From NCBI GenBank assembly GCA_028284605.1, contig JANQRL010000010.1, positions 57,152 through 121,151 of the forward strand: a stretch of DNA of 64,000 bases, in the 5' to 3' direction. Each line of letters starts with the position of its first letter. Position 1 is the stretch's first letter. A program made the position numbers and the translations under genes. This DNA is from Paracoccaceae bacterium. GTDB lineage: Bacteria > Pseudomonadota > Alphaproteobacteria > Rhodobacterales > Rhodobacteraceae. Below, one piece after another: positions 53,858 to 61,667 of this stretch. The notes below the pieces were generated by a model that had not been told where the DNA came from, did no database searches, and worked only from the letters and a program-made list of their open reading frames with translations.

Positions 53858-54993
53858 GCGCCGACCAGGGAGCGGGCGACGATCATCCGCATGATCTCGT
53901 TGGTGCCTTCGAGGATCTGGTGAACCCGCAGGTCGCGGACGATCTTCTCGATCCCGTAATCGGCCAGGTATCCGTAGCCGCCATGGAGTTGCAGGCACTG
54001 GTCCGCGACGGCGGAGCCCACTTCGGTCGCCTTCTTCTTCGCCATGGCGCAGAATTTCGGCGCCTCCTTGTGGCCTTGGTCCAGATACCACGCGGCCCGG
54101 TGCAGCAGCGTCCGCGCCGCCTGCAACTCGATCTCCATATCGGCGAGGCGGAACTGCAGGGCCTGGAACTCGGCGAGGGATTTCCCGAACGCCCTGCGCT
54201 CGCCCATATACGTGAGCGTCGCATCGAGCGCGGCCTGGGCGGCGCCCAGCGAACAGGCCCCGATATTGAGCCGCCCGCCGTCGAGGCCGGCCATGGCGTA
54301 GCGGAACCCGGCGCCTTCTTCGCCGAGCAGGTTCCCCGCGGGCGCCGCGCAGGTGTCGAACTGCACCTGCCGGGTGGGTTGCGAGCGCCAGCCCATCTTG
54401 TCTTCGAGCCCACCGAAGCTCAGCCCCTCCGCGCCATCCTCGACAATCACGGCCGAAATGCCTTTCGGCCCCTCGGCGCCGGTGCGGCACATCACGACAT
54501 AGGCGTCCGAATAGCCGCCGCCGGAGATGAACGCCTTGGTGCCGGAAAGGCGGTAGCCCTCATTCGTCCGTTCCGCCTTCGTCTTCAACGCCGCCGCGTC
54601 GGAGCCCGATCCGGGCTCGGTCAGGCAATAGCTGAACACCGTCTCCATGCTCAGCGCCTTGGGCAGGAACCGGGCTTTCAGATCGTCCGACCCGTAGCTC
54701 TCGATCATCTTGGCGCACATATTGTGGATCGACAGGAACGCCGCGACCGACGCACAGGACCGGCTCAGCGCCTCGAAGACCAGCGTCGCGTCGAGCCGGG
54801 TCAGGCCGGTGCCCCCGACCTCCTCGCCCACATAGAGCCCGCCGAAGCCCAGTCCGGCGCATTTCGGCCAAAGCGCCTTCGGGATCGTCCCCGCCGCCTC
54901 CCACTCCCGGGCATGGGGCGCGATCTCGGCCTCACCGAAGGCCCGCGCCATCTCGGTGATGGCCTGTTGTTCCTCGCTCAGCGCAAAATCCAT
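53854..54993 (-). CDS. Acyl-CoA dehydrogenase, probably isobutyryl-CoA dehydrogenase
   Basis: This is a 379-residue FAD-dependent dehydrogenase. It shows YCLTEPGSGSDAAALKTKAE, the flavin loop AFISGGGYSDAYVVM, and the C-terminal catalytic region QLHGGYGYLADYGIEKIVRDLRVHQILEGTNEIMRMI. The catalytic glutamate lies in LEGTNE. The context (hydrolase and MmsB downstream) argues for isobutyryl-CoA to methacrylyl-CoA. It is the first gene of the operon, and a TetR-type operator overlaps its promoter region. Confidence 0.88.
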   Translation of the reverse strand: MDFALSEEQQAITEMARAFGEAEIAPHAREWEAAGTIPKALWPKCAGLGFGGLYVGEEVGGTGLTRLDATLVFEALSRSCASVAAFLSIHNMCAKMIESYGSDDLKARFLPKALSMETVFSYCLTEPGSGSDAAALKTKAERTNEGYRLSGTKAFISGGGYSDAYVVMCRTGAEGPKGISAVIVEDGAEGLSFGGLEDKMGWRSQPTRQVQFDTCAAPAGNLLGEEGAGFRYAMAGLDGGRLNIGACSLGAAQAALDATLTYMGERRAFGKSLAEFQALQFRLADMEIELQAARTLLHRAAWYLDQGHKEAPKFCAMAKKKATEVGSAVADQCLQLHGGYGYLADYGIEKIVRDLRVHQILEGTNEIMRMIVARSLVGA

Positions 54994-55016
54994 GGCTCCC
55001 CCGCCGCCCGATGAAT

Positions 55017-55030
55017 TGAACGAGCGTTCA
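55017..55030. promoter_or_regulatory. TetR-type operator before the valine-degradation operon
   Basis: TGAACG-AG-CGTTCA is a perfect dyad, 23 bases before the dehydrogenase start. The pattern TGAACG-N2-CGTTCA is typical of TetR-family regulators of acyl-CoA metabolism. The regulator gene itself is not in the window. Confidence 0.55.
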
Positions 55031-55073
55031 GATTATCTCTGCCAGCCCGGACAGGCCGTGTCAAAGACCGCGT

Positions 55074-56201
55074 TCAGAGATCGGCGTGAAACTCCTCGAT
55101 CAGATGCCGGACCATGGCCTGCATCCGGCCTTCGTGATCCGCGCCGTGTTTCTTCGCCTCGGCATAGACCGCGCGCTGGCGGTCGGCGGAGGTGCCGCCC
55201 TCGACGATCCGCCTTGCGCCTTCGACCTCGGTCACGCAGCCTAAGGCGTCCGCATCCTCCGCGGTCATCTCCAGGAGTTCCTCGAGCAGCGCCGCCACCG
55301 GCACGATCTCGCCGCGGCCGAAATCCACCAGCCCGCCTGCGACGCCGTAACGCTGCGCCCGCCAGCGGTTCTCGGCGATCAGGAAATTGTCATAGCGCCG
55401 CCAGCGCTGGTTGTTGCGTCTCAGCCGCCAGAGCATGCGGATGATGCACTGGGTGAGCGCAGCCAGCGCCAGCGTGTGTTCGAGCCGGGGCTGGACGTCG
55501 CAAATCCGGCTTTCCAGGGTGGGGAACTTGTCCGACGGGCGCAGGTCCCACCAGATCTTCGTCGCATCCTCGATCACCCCGATATCGACGAGGATCTGCA
55601 CCGAGCGCTGGTATTCGTCCCAGCTATGGAGCCGCGGCGGCAGGCCGGTCCGGGGCAGGTTGTCGAATACCGTCAGCCGGTAGGAGGCGAGCCCGGTATC
55701 CTCCCCCTGCCAGAACGGCGAGGAGGTGGACATCGCCAGAAGGTGCGGCAGGAAGTAGGACATCTGGCCCAAGAGATCGGCCCTGAGAGCGTCCGAGCCG
55801 AGCCCGACATGGACATGCATCCCGCAGATCAGGAGCCGCCGCACGACGCCGCCGAGATCGTCGTGGAGCTGATTGTAGCGCTCCTTGTCGGTGTGGTGCT
55901 GCTGCTTCCAGTCCGCCGCCGGGTGGCAGGAGACGGCAATCGGCGTCAGGCCGAACTTCCCGGCTTCCTCGGAGATACAGGCGCGCAGTCTTTGCAGATC
56001 GGCGCGGGCCTCGGCGATATTGGCGCAGACCTTGGAGCCGATCTCGATCTGGCAGCGCATGTATTCCGGGCTGACCTGTTCGCCGAGCTTCTGCTGGCAG
56101 GCTTCCAGCAGCCCCGGCGGCTGTTCGGCGAGCGCGCCGGTCTCCTTGTCGACGAGAAGATACTCCTCCTCGATCCCCAGGCTGAATTCCGGTTCTGCCA
56201 T
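55074..56201 (-). CDS. YbdK-type carboxylate-amine ligase (GCS2 family)
   Basis: This 375-residue protein of the glutamate-cysteine ligase 2 family has an ATP-dependent ligase fold. It begins [17 protein letters not shown], has [21 protein letters not shown], the histidine-rich [12 protein letters not shown], and the conserved [13 protein letters not shown] and [16 protein letters not shown]. The E. coli relative has weak gamma-glutamylcysteine ligase activity and its real substrate is unknown. ATG 56201 is decided by the family N-terminus. It stands alone between the valine operon and an RHH/EF-hand gene. Confidence 0.9.
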   Translation of the reverse strand: MAEPEFSLGIEEEYLLVDKETGALAEQPPGLLEACQQKLGEQVSPEYMRCQIEIGSKVCANIAEARADLQRLRACISEEAGKFGLTPIAVSCHPAADWKQQHHTDKERYNQLHDDLGGVVRRLLICGMHVHVGLGSDALRADLLGQMSYFLPHLLAMSTSSPFWQGEDTGLASYRLTVFDNLPRTGLPPRLHSWDEYQRSVQILVDIGVIEDATKIWWDLRPSDKFPTLESRICDVQPRLEHTLALAALTQCIIRMLWRLRRNNQRWRRYDNFLIAENRWRAQRYGVAGGLVDFGRGEIVPVAALLEELLEMTAEDADALGCVTEVEGARRIVEGGTSADRQRAVYAEAKKHGADHEGRMQAMVRHLIEEFHADL

Positions 56202-56433
56202 GGCGCCCCTCCGCCCCCTCGGTCGGCCAAGTTGAGCAAAGCGGTGTCGCTCAGGCAAGCGTTTCGGTCGCCGCAGCCCGTCCCGACAAGGCGGAAAGCC
56301 CCGTGTCCGGACACGATTTTCGTCCCGTCGGGGCACGGTTCGGGCTAGGATCGGCGCGGGGTGCGGCCCAGCTTTGGCTCCGTGCCCGCTCCCAGATTGC
56401 TTCCGCGGGTCGCCAAGCCGAGGACATTTGCTC

Positions 56434-57243
56434 ATGTCGAAAAAGACCGAAACCATCGAAATCCGGGTCTCTCCGGAACTTAAATCGGATCTTGCGCGCC
56501 GCAGCCGGACGGCCGGGCGCTCGATGAGCGATATCGTGCGCGGCCTGATCGAGGCGGAAGCGCGGGGCGGGCCGGTTCCGCAACTGACCCATGGAGGTTC
56601 CCCAATGCCCCGTTCCCGACTTCCCGCCCGCGCCGTCGCCTTCGGCCTGCCCGTGCTCGCGCTGGCCGGTGTCTACCTGACCTTTTCGCAGACGCCGGTG
56701 AGTGCCTCGGCCGAAATCCGCAGCCATTTCGCCAGCGTCGACCGCAATCTCGATGGCCTCGTGAGCGCCGAGGAGGTGCGTGCGGTACTCGTCGAGGAGG
56801 AATGGGAGCCGGATGCGACCTGCGGTTCCGCCGAGGCCGAACCGGACGAGCCCTGCACCCTCGACGCCGCCGTCACGATGCATCTCGCCCGGGCCGATTC
56901 GGATGGCGACGGGACGGTCGATTTCGAGGAGTTCGAGGCGGTGTCCCTGCGCGACCGGGCCGAGGATTTCCTTTACCTCGACATCGACGAGAACGGCTAT
57001 GTGACCGTCGACGAGCTTGCCGGTCACGAGCTTTGGGACCTGCTCGATCCCGAAATCGCGGCGGAGGTCGAGGCCGAGGACGGTTTCGTTCTCAGCGCCG
57101 CCTGCCGGGCGCAGCTCGAAGCCGAGGAGTTGCCCGGGCTCGCCAAGACCTGCGGTGTGACCTACGAGCTGGGCGTGGAGCTTGCCGCCTTCGACGCCAA
57201 CCGCGACGGGCGGGTGTCGCTGCGCGAGTTCCTCGAAAGCTGA
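56434..57243 (+). CDS. Ribbon-helix-helix / membrane span / EF-hand protein
   Basis: This 269-residue protein joins three unlike parts. Residues 1-45 read as a ribbon-helix-helix DNA-binding motif ([20 protein letters not shown], then [16 protein letters not shown]). Residues 65-85 are a membrane span or signal ([19 protein letters not shown]). Residues 90-269 hold EF-hand-like calcium loops, including [38 protein letters not shown] and [13 protein letters not shown]. An internal in-frame ATG at 56605 has GGAGG eight bases upstream, so the exported EF-hand part may also be made alone. Cysteines in the body suit a periplasmic location. The combination is unusual and the function unknown. Confidence 0.75.
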   Translation: MSKKTETIEIRVSPELKSDLARRSRTAGRSMSDIVRGLIEAEARGGPVPQLTHGGSPMPRSRLPARAVAFGLPVLALAGVYLTFSQTPVSASAEIRSHFASVDRNLDGLVSAEEVRAVLVEEEWEPDATCGSAEAEPDEPCTLDAAVTMHLARADSDGDGTVDFEEFEAVSLRDRAEDFLYLDIDENGYVTVDELAGHELWDLLDPEIAAEVEAEDGFVLSAACRAQLEAEELPGLAKTCGVTYELGVELAAFDANRDGRVSLREFLES

Positions 57244-57300
57244 GGCGCGTCGTTTCGGCCGATCCGAAGGGTTCCGGGTCGGCCATCGACGCGCTGCGGC

Positions 57301-57344
57301 GCATGTATCGCACCTTGACACATGTGTCATGGTGTGATACATGC
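57301..57344. promoter_or_regulatory. 44-base near-perfect operator palindrome of higBA
   Basis: Forty of 44 positions are symmetric. Outer arms GCATGTATC (57301-57309) and GATACATGC (57336-57344) surround a perfect core TGACACATGTGTCA (57316-57329). The core overlaps a TTGACA -35 box at 57315-57320. It lies just before the higB start and is the likely HigA (or HigBA) binding site for autorepression. Confidence 0.75.
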
Positions 57345-57348
57345 CTGC

Positions 57349-57624
57349 ATGATCCAGAGCACGCGGGGCAAACGCGCCGCCAACGCAATGAAGGGCCTCA
57401 AGGGCTTTCCCGCCGATCTTGTGAAACGGACGCGGGCGATGCTGACGGCGCTCGACGCGGCGGTTGAGCTAGAGGATTTGCGGTTTCCGCCCGGGAACCA
57501 TCTGGAACGGTTGAGAGGGGATCGCTCCGGGCAGCATTCGGTACGGGTTGGGGGTCAATGGCGTATCTGCTTCGTCTGGACCCCGAACGGCCCCGCCGAT
57601 GTGGAGATCGTCGACTATCATTGA
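57349..57624 (+). CDS. higB: HigB/RelE-family toxin
   Basis: This 91-residue mRNA-interferase-type toxin has the HigB core LEDLRFPPGNHLERLRGDRSG, then QHSVRVGGQWRICFVWTPNGP and the terminal VEIVDYH. HigB cleaves mRNA at the ribosome. The start ATG 57349 places the operator dyad directly upstream; an in-frame ATG 57322 lies inside the operator and is less likely. higA follows 12 bases later, the inverse toxin-first order typical of higBA. Key basic residues of the family (RLRGDRSGQHSVR, QWRICF) are present, so it looks functional. Confidence 0.9.
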   Translation: MIQSTRGKRAANAMKGLKGFPADLVKRTRAMLTALDAAVELEDLRFPPGNHLERLRGDRSGQHSVRVGGQWRICFVWTPNGPADVEIVDYH

Positions 57625-57636
57625 GAGGAGAGGCCC

Positions 57637-57924
57637 ATGAGCCGGCTCGAAGCGCCGATGCATCCCGGCGAAGTCCTGAAGGAGCTTTATCTCGATCCCC
57701 TGGGGATCGGGGCGATTGCGCTGGCGCGCCGCCTTGGCGTGCCGCGGACGCGGATCGAGCGGCTGGTAAAGGGCACGACGGGGATGACGCCGGATACGGC
57801 CCTCCGCCTCGCCCGGGCTTTCGGCACGAGCCCGGCGTATTGGATGAACATGCAGACCAATCACGATATGGCCGTGGCGTCCAGGGACATCGACGTGTCG
57901 GATATCGAACCCCTGCGGGCCTGA
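57637..57924 (+). CDS. higA: HigA-family antitoxin
   Basis: This 95-residue HTH_XRE antitoxin begins MSRLEAPMHPGEVLKELYLDPLG, the HigA hallmark, followed by a helix-turn-helix (IALARRLGVPRTRIERLVKGT, then MTPDTALRLARAFGTSPAYWMNMQ). It neutralises HigB and should repress the operon through the palindrome at 57301-57344. A symmetric terminator follows at 57924. Confidence 0.93.
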   Translation: MSRLEAPMHPGEVLKELYLDPLGIGAIALARRLGVPRTRIERLVKGTTGMTPDTALRLARAFGTSPAYWMNMQTNHDMAVASRDIDVSDIEPLRA

Positions 57925-57950
57925 GACCGGTCCGTTTCGCCGACCGGTCT
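57924..57950. terminator. Bidirectional terminator candidate between higA and the L,D-transpeptidase gene
   Basis: AGACCGGT (57924-57931) pairs with ACCGGTCT (57943-57950) across an 11-base loop. It lies exactly between converging genes. No long T tract is present, so efficiency is uncertain. Confidence 0.45.
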
Positions 57951-57957
57951 GTCCGCG

Positions 57958-58524
57958 TCAGAGCAGCCGGACCTGCGTCCCGGTCTCGACGAGGCCATGA
58001 AGCTCTTCGATATGCTCGTTATAGAGCCCGATGCAGCCCGAAGAGCTTTGCCGGCCGATCTTGCGGGTGTCGTGGGTGCCGTGGATCAGGTAGGCGGGCC
58101 AGGTGAGATAGAGCGCATGGGTGCCGAGCGGGTTGCCGGGGCCGGGCGGCATATAGGCCGGCAGGGTCGGGTCGCGCTCGCGCATCGAGGCCGTGGGCGT
58201 CCAGTCCGGACCGACGCGCTTGCGGGTGATCTCGGTATAGCCGCGGCGGGTCAGCTCTTCCGTCAGCGGGACCGAGGAGGGGAAGAGGCGGTAGGTCTGC
58301 CCGTCGCCGCCCCAGTAATGCAGGGCGCGGGAGCGGATATCGGCGAGGATCGCGCCCTGGCCGAGACGGTCGAAATGGTCCTGCCAGCTCTGCATCGTCC
58401 AGGACGAGACATTGCGCGGCACCGTGCCCTGTTCGCGGACCGCCCCGAGGAGCAGTGAGGGGGTGGCAAGGGTGAGGGCGCTGGCGGTGAGGAACGCGCG
58501 GCGGGTGGGGCCTGTCTTGGTCAT
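57958..58524 (-). CDS. L,D-transpeptidase (YkuD family), exported
   Basis: This 188-residue protein begins with a twin-arginine-like leader (TGPTRRAFLTASALTLATPSLLLGA). The catalytic YkuD region is seen as HGTHDTRKIGRQSSSGCIGLYNEHIEEL, containing His and the nucleophilic Cys of the SSGC box. The residue after CI is Gly where most family members have Arg (SHGCIR), a small deviation near the active site. The enzyme would form 3-3 cross-links or anchor lipoproteins. ATG 58524 is chosen at the signal peptide. Confidence 0.85.
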   Translation of the reverse strand: MTKTGPTRRAFLTASALTLATPSLLLGAVREQGTVPRNVSSWTMQSWQDHFDRLGQGAILADIRSRALHYWGGDGQTYRLFPSSVPLTEELTRRGYTEITRKRVGPDWTPTASMRERDPTLPAYMPPGPGNPLGTHALYLTWPAYLIHGTHDTRKIGRQSSSGCIGLYNEHIEELHGLVETGTQVRLL

Positions 58525-58638
58525 CTCTGCCTCTGAAGACGCTTGTTTTCGGTGATCTAGCGAAGGCGGCGGCTGCCCGGAAGGCCCGAGGTGAGCGGGG
58601 TGGGCACGGCTCACGCAGGTGTCAGCGCCCGTGAGCGG

Positions 58639-59421
58639 TCAGGCGGCGAGGTCGATCCAGACCGGCACGTGGTCGGAAGGTTTCTCGCGGCCCCGCATCT
58701 CCTTCTCGATCCAGCTTTCGCGCAGCAGATCGGCGGCCTGCGGGGTGAGGAGCGCGTGGTCGATCCGGATACCGTCGTTCCGGTCCCAGGCGCCGGCCTG
58801 GTAGTCCCAGAAGCTGTAATGGCCCGGTGCCGGGTGGAGTGTGCGGAACGCCTCGGTGAAGCCGAGATTCACGATCCGGCGAAAGGCGGCGCGGCTTTGC
58901 GGCAGGAAGAGCGCGTCCTTGCGCCAGGCGTCAGGTTTCGCGGCGTCTTCGACTTGTGGAATTATGTTGTAATCCCCGGCCATTACGGCGGGCTCTTCAT
59001 TTTCCATCAGCGCCCTGGCGCGCGCCTCCAGCCGGGCCATCCAGCCGAGCTTATAGTCGTATTTCGGGCCCGGGGCCGGGTTGCCGTTGGGCAGGTAGAG
59101 GCCGCAGAGCCGGACGGCGTTTTTCTCTCCAATGACAGTGGCTTCGATCCAGCGGGCCTGTTCATCACTGTCGTCCCCGGGCAGGCCGCGGGTGACGTCT
59201 TCGAGCGGCAGGCGGGAGAGGATGGCGACGCCGTTGAACCCTTTCTGGCCATGGGTTTCGACGTTATATCCTTTGTCTTCAATGAGATCGCGGGGAAAGT
59301 TTTCGTCCACCGACTTGATCTCCTGCAAGAGCGCCACATCCGGTTTCGACGTGTCGAGCCAGTCGAGTACCGTCTCGATCCGGGCTTTCACACCGTTGAT
59401 GTTGAAGGTGGCGATGCGCAT
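58639..59421 (-). CDS. xthA: Exodeoxyribonuclease III
   Basis: This 260-residue EEP-fold nuclease acts at abasic sites and 3' blocks in base-excision repair. Motifs run in order: MRIATFNINGVKAR, LLQEIKSVDENFP (metal glutamate), LYLPNGNP, VMAGDYNIIPQVED, IRIDHALLTP and KPSDHVPVWIDL. The start 59421 gives the exact family N-terminus. The upstream gap holds three GTACG repeats spaced 43 and 21 bases apart. The gene stands between the L,D-transpeptidase and erpA genes on the same strand. Confidence 0.94.
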   Translation of the reverse strand: MRIATFNINGVKARIETVLDWLDTSKPDVALLQEIKSVDENFPRDLIEDKGYNVETHGQKGFNGVAILSRLPLEDVTRGLPGDDSDEQARWIEATVIGEKNAVRLCGLYLPNGNPAPGPKYDYKLGWMARLEARARALMENEEPAVMAGDYNIIPQVEDAAKPDAWRKDALFLPQSRAAFRRIVNLGFTEAFRTLHPAPGHYSFWDYQAGAWDRNDGIRIDHALLTPQAADLLRESWIEKEMRGREKPSDHVPVWIDLAA

Positions 59422-59617
59422 TGAAGGCTCTCCCGTGGTCGACGTCCGGGAGACTCTCGCCGAACCACACGGAATGCAAGGTATGGCCCGTATCTGTGCC
59501 ATAGGCGGGCCAGATTGTACGTTTTCCAGAGGCGCGTCCGACCGCCAATCTCCGCATGTGTACGGTCTGCGGGCCGGAATGTACGTATCCGAGGCACGCC
59601 CCCCCGGCCGCCGGTGC

Positions 59618-59944
59618 CTACATCGAGAAGGAGGTGCCGCAGCCGCAGGAACTCGACGCGTTCGGGTTCTCGATCACGAAGCGGGCGCCGATCAGTTCCT
59701 CGGAGAAGTCGATGGTGGCATCGGCGAGGAAGGGCAGGGAGACGCTGTCGATCACCACCTTCTCACCGGAGCCTTCGAGAATCAGGTCATCCTCCTTCGG
59801 CTCGTCGAGATCGATCTCGTACTGGAAGCCGGAACAGCCGCCACCCTCTACCGCGACGCGGAGCGCCTTGCCCTCGGCGGCAGCACCGATCTCGGCCAGG
59901 CGGTCGAAGGCGCGGGCGGTGACTTTCGGGGGCAGGGTGAGCAT
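59618..59944 (-). CDS. erpA: A-type iron-sulfur carrier protein
   Basis: This 108-residue carrier delivers Fe-S clusters to target enzymes. It contains the three conserved cysteines in GGGCSGFQYEIDL and SSCGCGTSFSM. An additional cysteine just before the CGC gives SSCGCG, as in ErpA/IscA relatives. Length is normal. It is divergent from dgt, with palindrome pair G in the gap. The IspG enzyme encoded upstream in the window is a known type of ErpA client. Confidence 0.92.
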   Translation of the reverse strand: MLTLPPKVTARAFDRLAEIGAAAEGKALRVAVEGGGCSGFQYEIDLDEPKEDDLILEGSGEKVVIDSVSLPFLADATIDFSEELIGARFVIENPNASSSCGCGTSFSM

Positions 59945-60026
59945 CGGTCGGGTCTCGGTTGTTGCTTACGCGGAAGATAAGGGCGTCGACGCCGCCGGAC
60001 AAGCGGACGCGCGGACGCAGGCGGGA

Positions 60027-60069
60027 CAAAACTCTTCGAAGAGTTTTGCCAGACCCTTCGAAGGGTCTG
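60027..60069. repeat. Paired palindrome element G
   Basis: 60027-60048 has arms CAAAACTCTTC/GAAGAGTTTTG. After one base, 60050-60069 has arms CAGACCCTTC/GAAGGGTCTG. An identical 43-base element lies at 61369, so the pair flanks dgt in direct orientation. Confidence 0.93.
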
Positions 60070-60166
60070 CCCCCAGCGGCGCCGTCGCGCGATATTCGAC
60101 GAACCGCCCTGCCATCGCCGCCGGAACTCGCTATATCCCCGATGGGACAGGAATGCGGGCGAGGCG

Positions 60167-61336
60167 ATGCGCGCGGCTTTTGCAAGCGATCCGGCGGCGA
60201 GCCGGGGCCGGCTCCATGCGGAGCCCGAGGCGCGCGTGCGCTCCCCCTTCCAGCGCGACCGGGACCGGATCATCCACGCCTCCGCCTTCCGCCGGCTGAA
60301 GCACAAGACTCAGGTCTTCATCGAGCATGAGGGCGACTATTTCCGCACCCGCCTGACCCATTCCATCGAGGTCGGGCAGGTGGCGCGGACCATCGCCGGG
60401 GCGCTCGGCCTCGATATCGATCTCGCCGAGGCGGTGGCCCTCGCCCACGACCTCGGCCATCCGCCTTTTGGCCATACCGGCGAGGACGCGCTGCGGGACC
60501 TGATGGCCCCCTATGGCGGCTTCGATCACAACGCCCAGGCGATCCGGATCGTGACCTCTTTGGAGCGGCATTACGCGGAATGGGACGGGCTGAACCTGAC
60601 CTGGGAGAGCCTCGAAGGGATCGCGAAACACAACGGGCCCGTCGCCGAGCCAGTCCCCTGGGCGCTGGCCCAGTACAATGCCCGTCACGACCTGGAGCTG
60701 CACAGCCATGCGGGCGCCGAAGCCCAGGTCGCCGCGCTTTCCGACGACATCGCCTACAATTCCCACGACCTCCATGACGGGCTCCGGGCGGAGCTGTTCT
60801 CCACCGACGAACTGGCGGAACTGCCGGTGCTGCGGGAGTGTTTCGGGGAGGTGGACGCCAGATATCCCGGCCTGAACTACTACCGCCGGCGGCACGAGGC
60901 TCTGCGCCGGTTTTTCGGCATCCTCGTGGAGGACGTGATCGCCGTGAGCGAGCGGCGGCTGAGGGAGATCAACCCGCGTTCGGCGCAGGATGTGCGCGAG
61001 GCCGGGCGGCCGATGATCCACTTCACCGACACGCTCTGGGCCGATCTGAAGGTGATCCGCCGCTTTCTCTTCGAGCGGATGTACCGCGCGCCCTCGGTGG
61101 TTGAGATGCGGGCCGAGGTGACTCAGGTCGTGCGCGACCTCTTCCCGCTCTTCCTGGCCGACCCGAGCCAGCTTCCGAAACAGTGGCGCAAGGACGTGGC
61201 CGAGGCCGAGGCCGAGGCGGCGCTGGCCCGGATCGTCTCGGACTACATCGCCGGCATGACCGACCGTTTCGCGATCAAGACCCATCAGCGGCTCACCGGC
61301 CGCAAGCTGGTCTCGAAGCAGGCCAGCTTGCGCTGA
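60167..61336 (+). CDS. dgt: Deoxyguanosinetriphosphate triphosphohydrolase-like protein
   Basis: This 389-residue HD-domain enzyme is a dNTP triphosphohydrolase type-2 family member. It cleaves dNTPs to nucleoside and triphosphate. It shows FQRDRDRIIHASAFRRLKHKTQVF, the HD metal site in RLTHSIEVGQVAR and AHDLGHPPFGHTGED, and DIAYNSHDLHDGL. In this order (erpA, dgt, argS, SPOR gene) it matches the usual Rhodobacteraceae neighbourhood. It is bracketed by two identical palindrome pairs. Confidence 0.93.
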   Translation: MRAAFASDPAASRGRLHAEPEARVRSPFQRDRDRIIHASAFRRLKHKTQVFIEHEGDYFRTRLTHSIEVGQVARTIAGALGLDIDLAEAVALAHDLGHPPFGHTGEDALRDLMAPYGGFDHNAQAIRIVTSLERHYAEWDGLNLTWESLEGIAKHNGPVAEPVPWALAQYNARHDLELHSHAGAEAQVAALSDDIAYNSHDLHDGLRAELFSTDELAELPVLRECFGEVDARYPGLNYYRRRHEALRRFFGILVEDVIAVSERRLREINPRSAQDVREAGRPMIHFTDTLWADLKVIRRFLFERMYRAPSVVEMRAEVTQVVRDLFPLFLADPSQLPKQWRKDVAEAEAEAALARIVSDYIAGMTDRFAIKTHQRLTGRKLVSKQASLR

Positions 61337-61368
61337 CGGGCCGCTTTGCGGCCTGCGCCGGGGCGGAC

Positions 61369-61411
61369 CAAAACTCTTCGAAGAGTTTTGCCAGACCCTT
61401 CGAAGGGTCTG
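61369..61411. repeat. Paired palindrome element H
   Basis: It is identical over 43 bases to element G (arms CAAAACTCTTC/GAAGAGTTTTG, one-base gap, arms CAGACCCTTC/GAAGGGTCTG). It lies 33 bases after the dgt stop. Confidence 0.93.
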
Positions 61412-61475
61412 CGGCGCCGGCGGAGACCGGGCGGCGTGCGTGGGGTCCGGCGACCGGCTCGACCACGGAGCGAAG

Positions 61476-61517
61476 GAAACTCTTCGAAGAGTTTCGTCAG
61501 ACCCTTCGAAGGGTCTG
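61476..61517. repeat. Paired palindrome element I
   Basis: 61476-61495 has arms GAAACTCTTC/GAAGAGTTTC. After two bases, 61498-61517 has arms CAGACCCTTC/GAAGGGTCTG. The first palindrome differs from G and H by matching changes in both arms (AAAACTC to GAAACTC, GAGTTTT to GAGTTTC). Confidence 0.93.
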
Positions 61518-61667
61518 GCGCCGCAGGTAGACCGCATCAAGGGCTCTTGCGGATCGTAGAGGGCCGCGATCCGGACATCCGTCGGTCCGTCCCTCCCGCA
61601 TCCCCGGGGCGGCGTTGACCCCGTAGGCGGTAATGGTAAATGCGGGGCAGGTCTTCCGGAAAGCTCC

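Larger units (their letters stand above)
61337..61667. other. 331-base gap with palindrome pairs H and I
   Basis: Reading frames exist but none is credible. The gap between dgt and argS holds two related palindrome pairs (61369-61411 and 61476-61517). The argS promoter must lie in its second half, although no consensus stands out. Confidence 0.55.
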
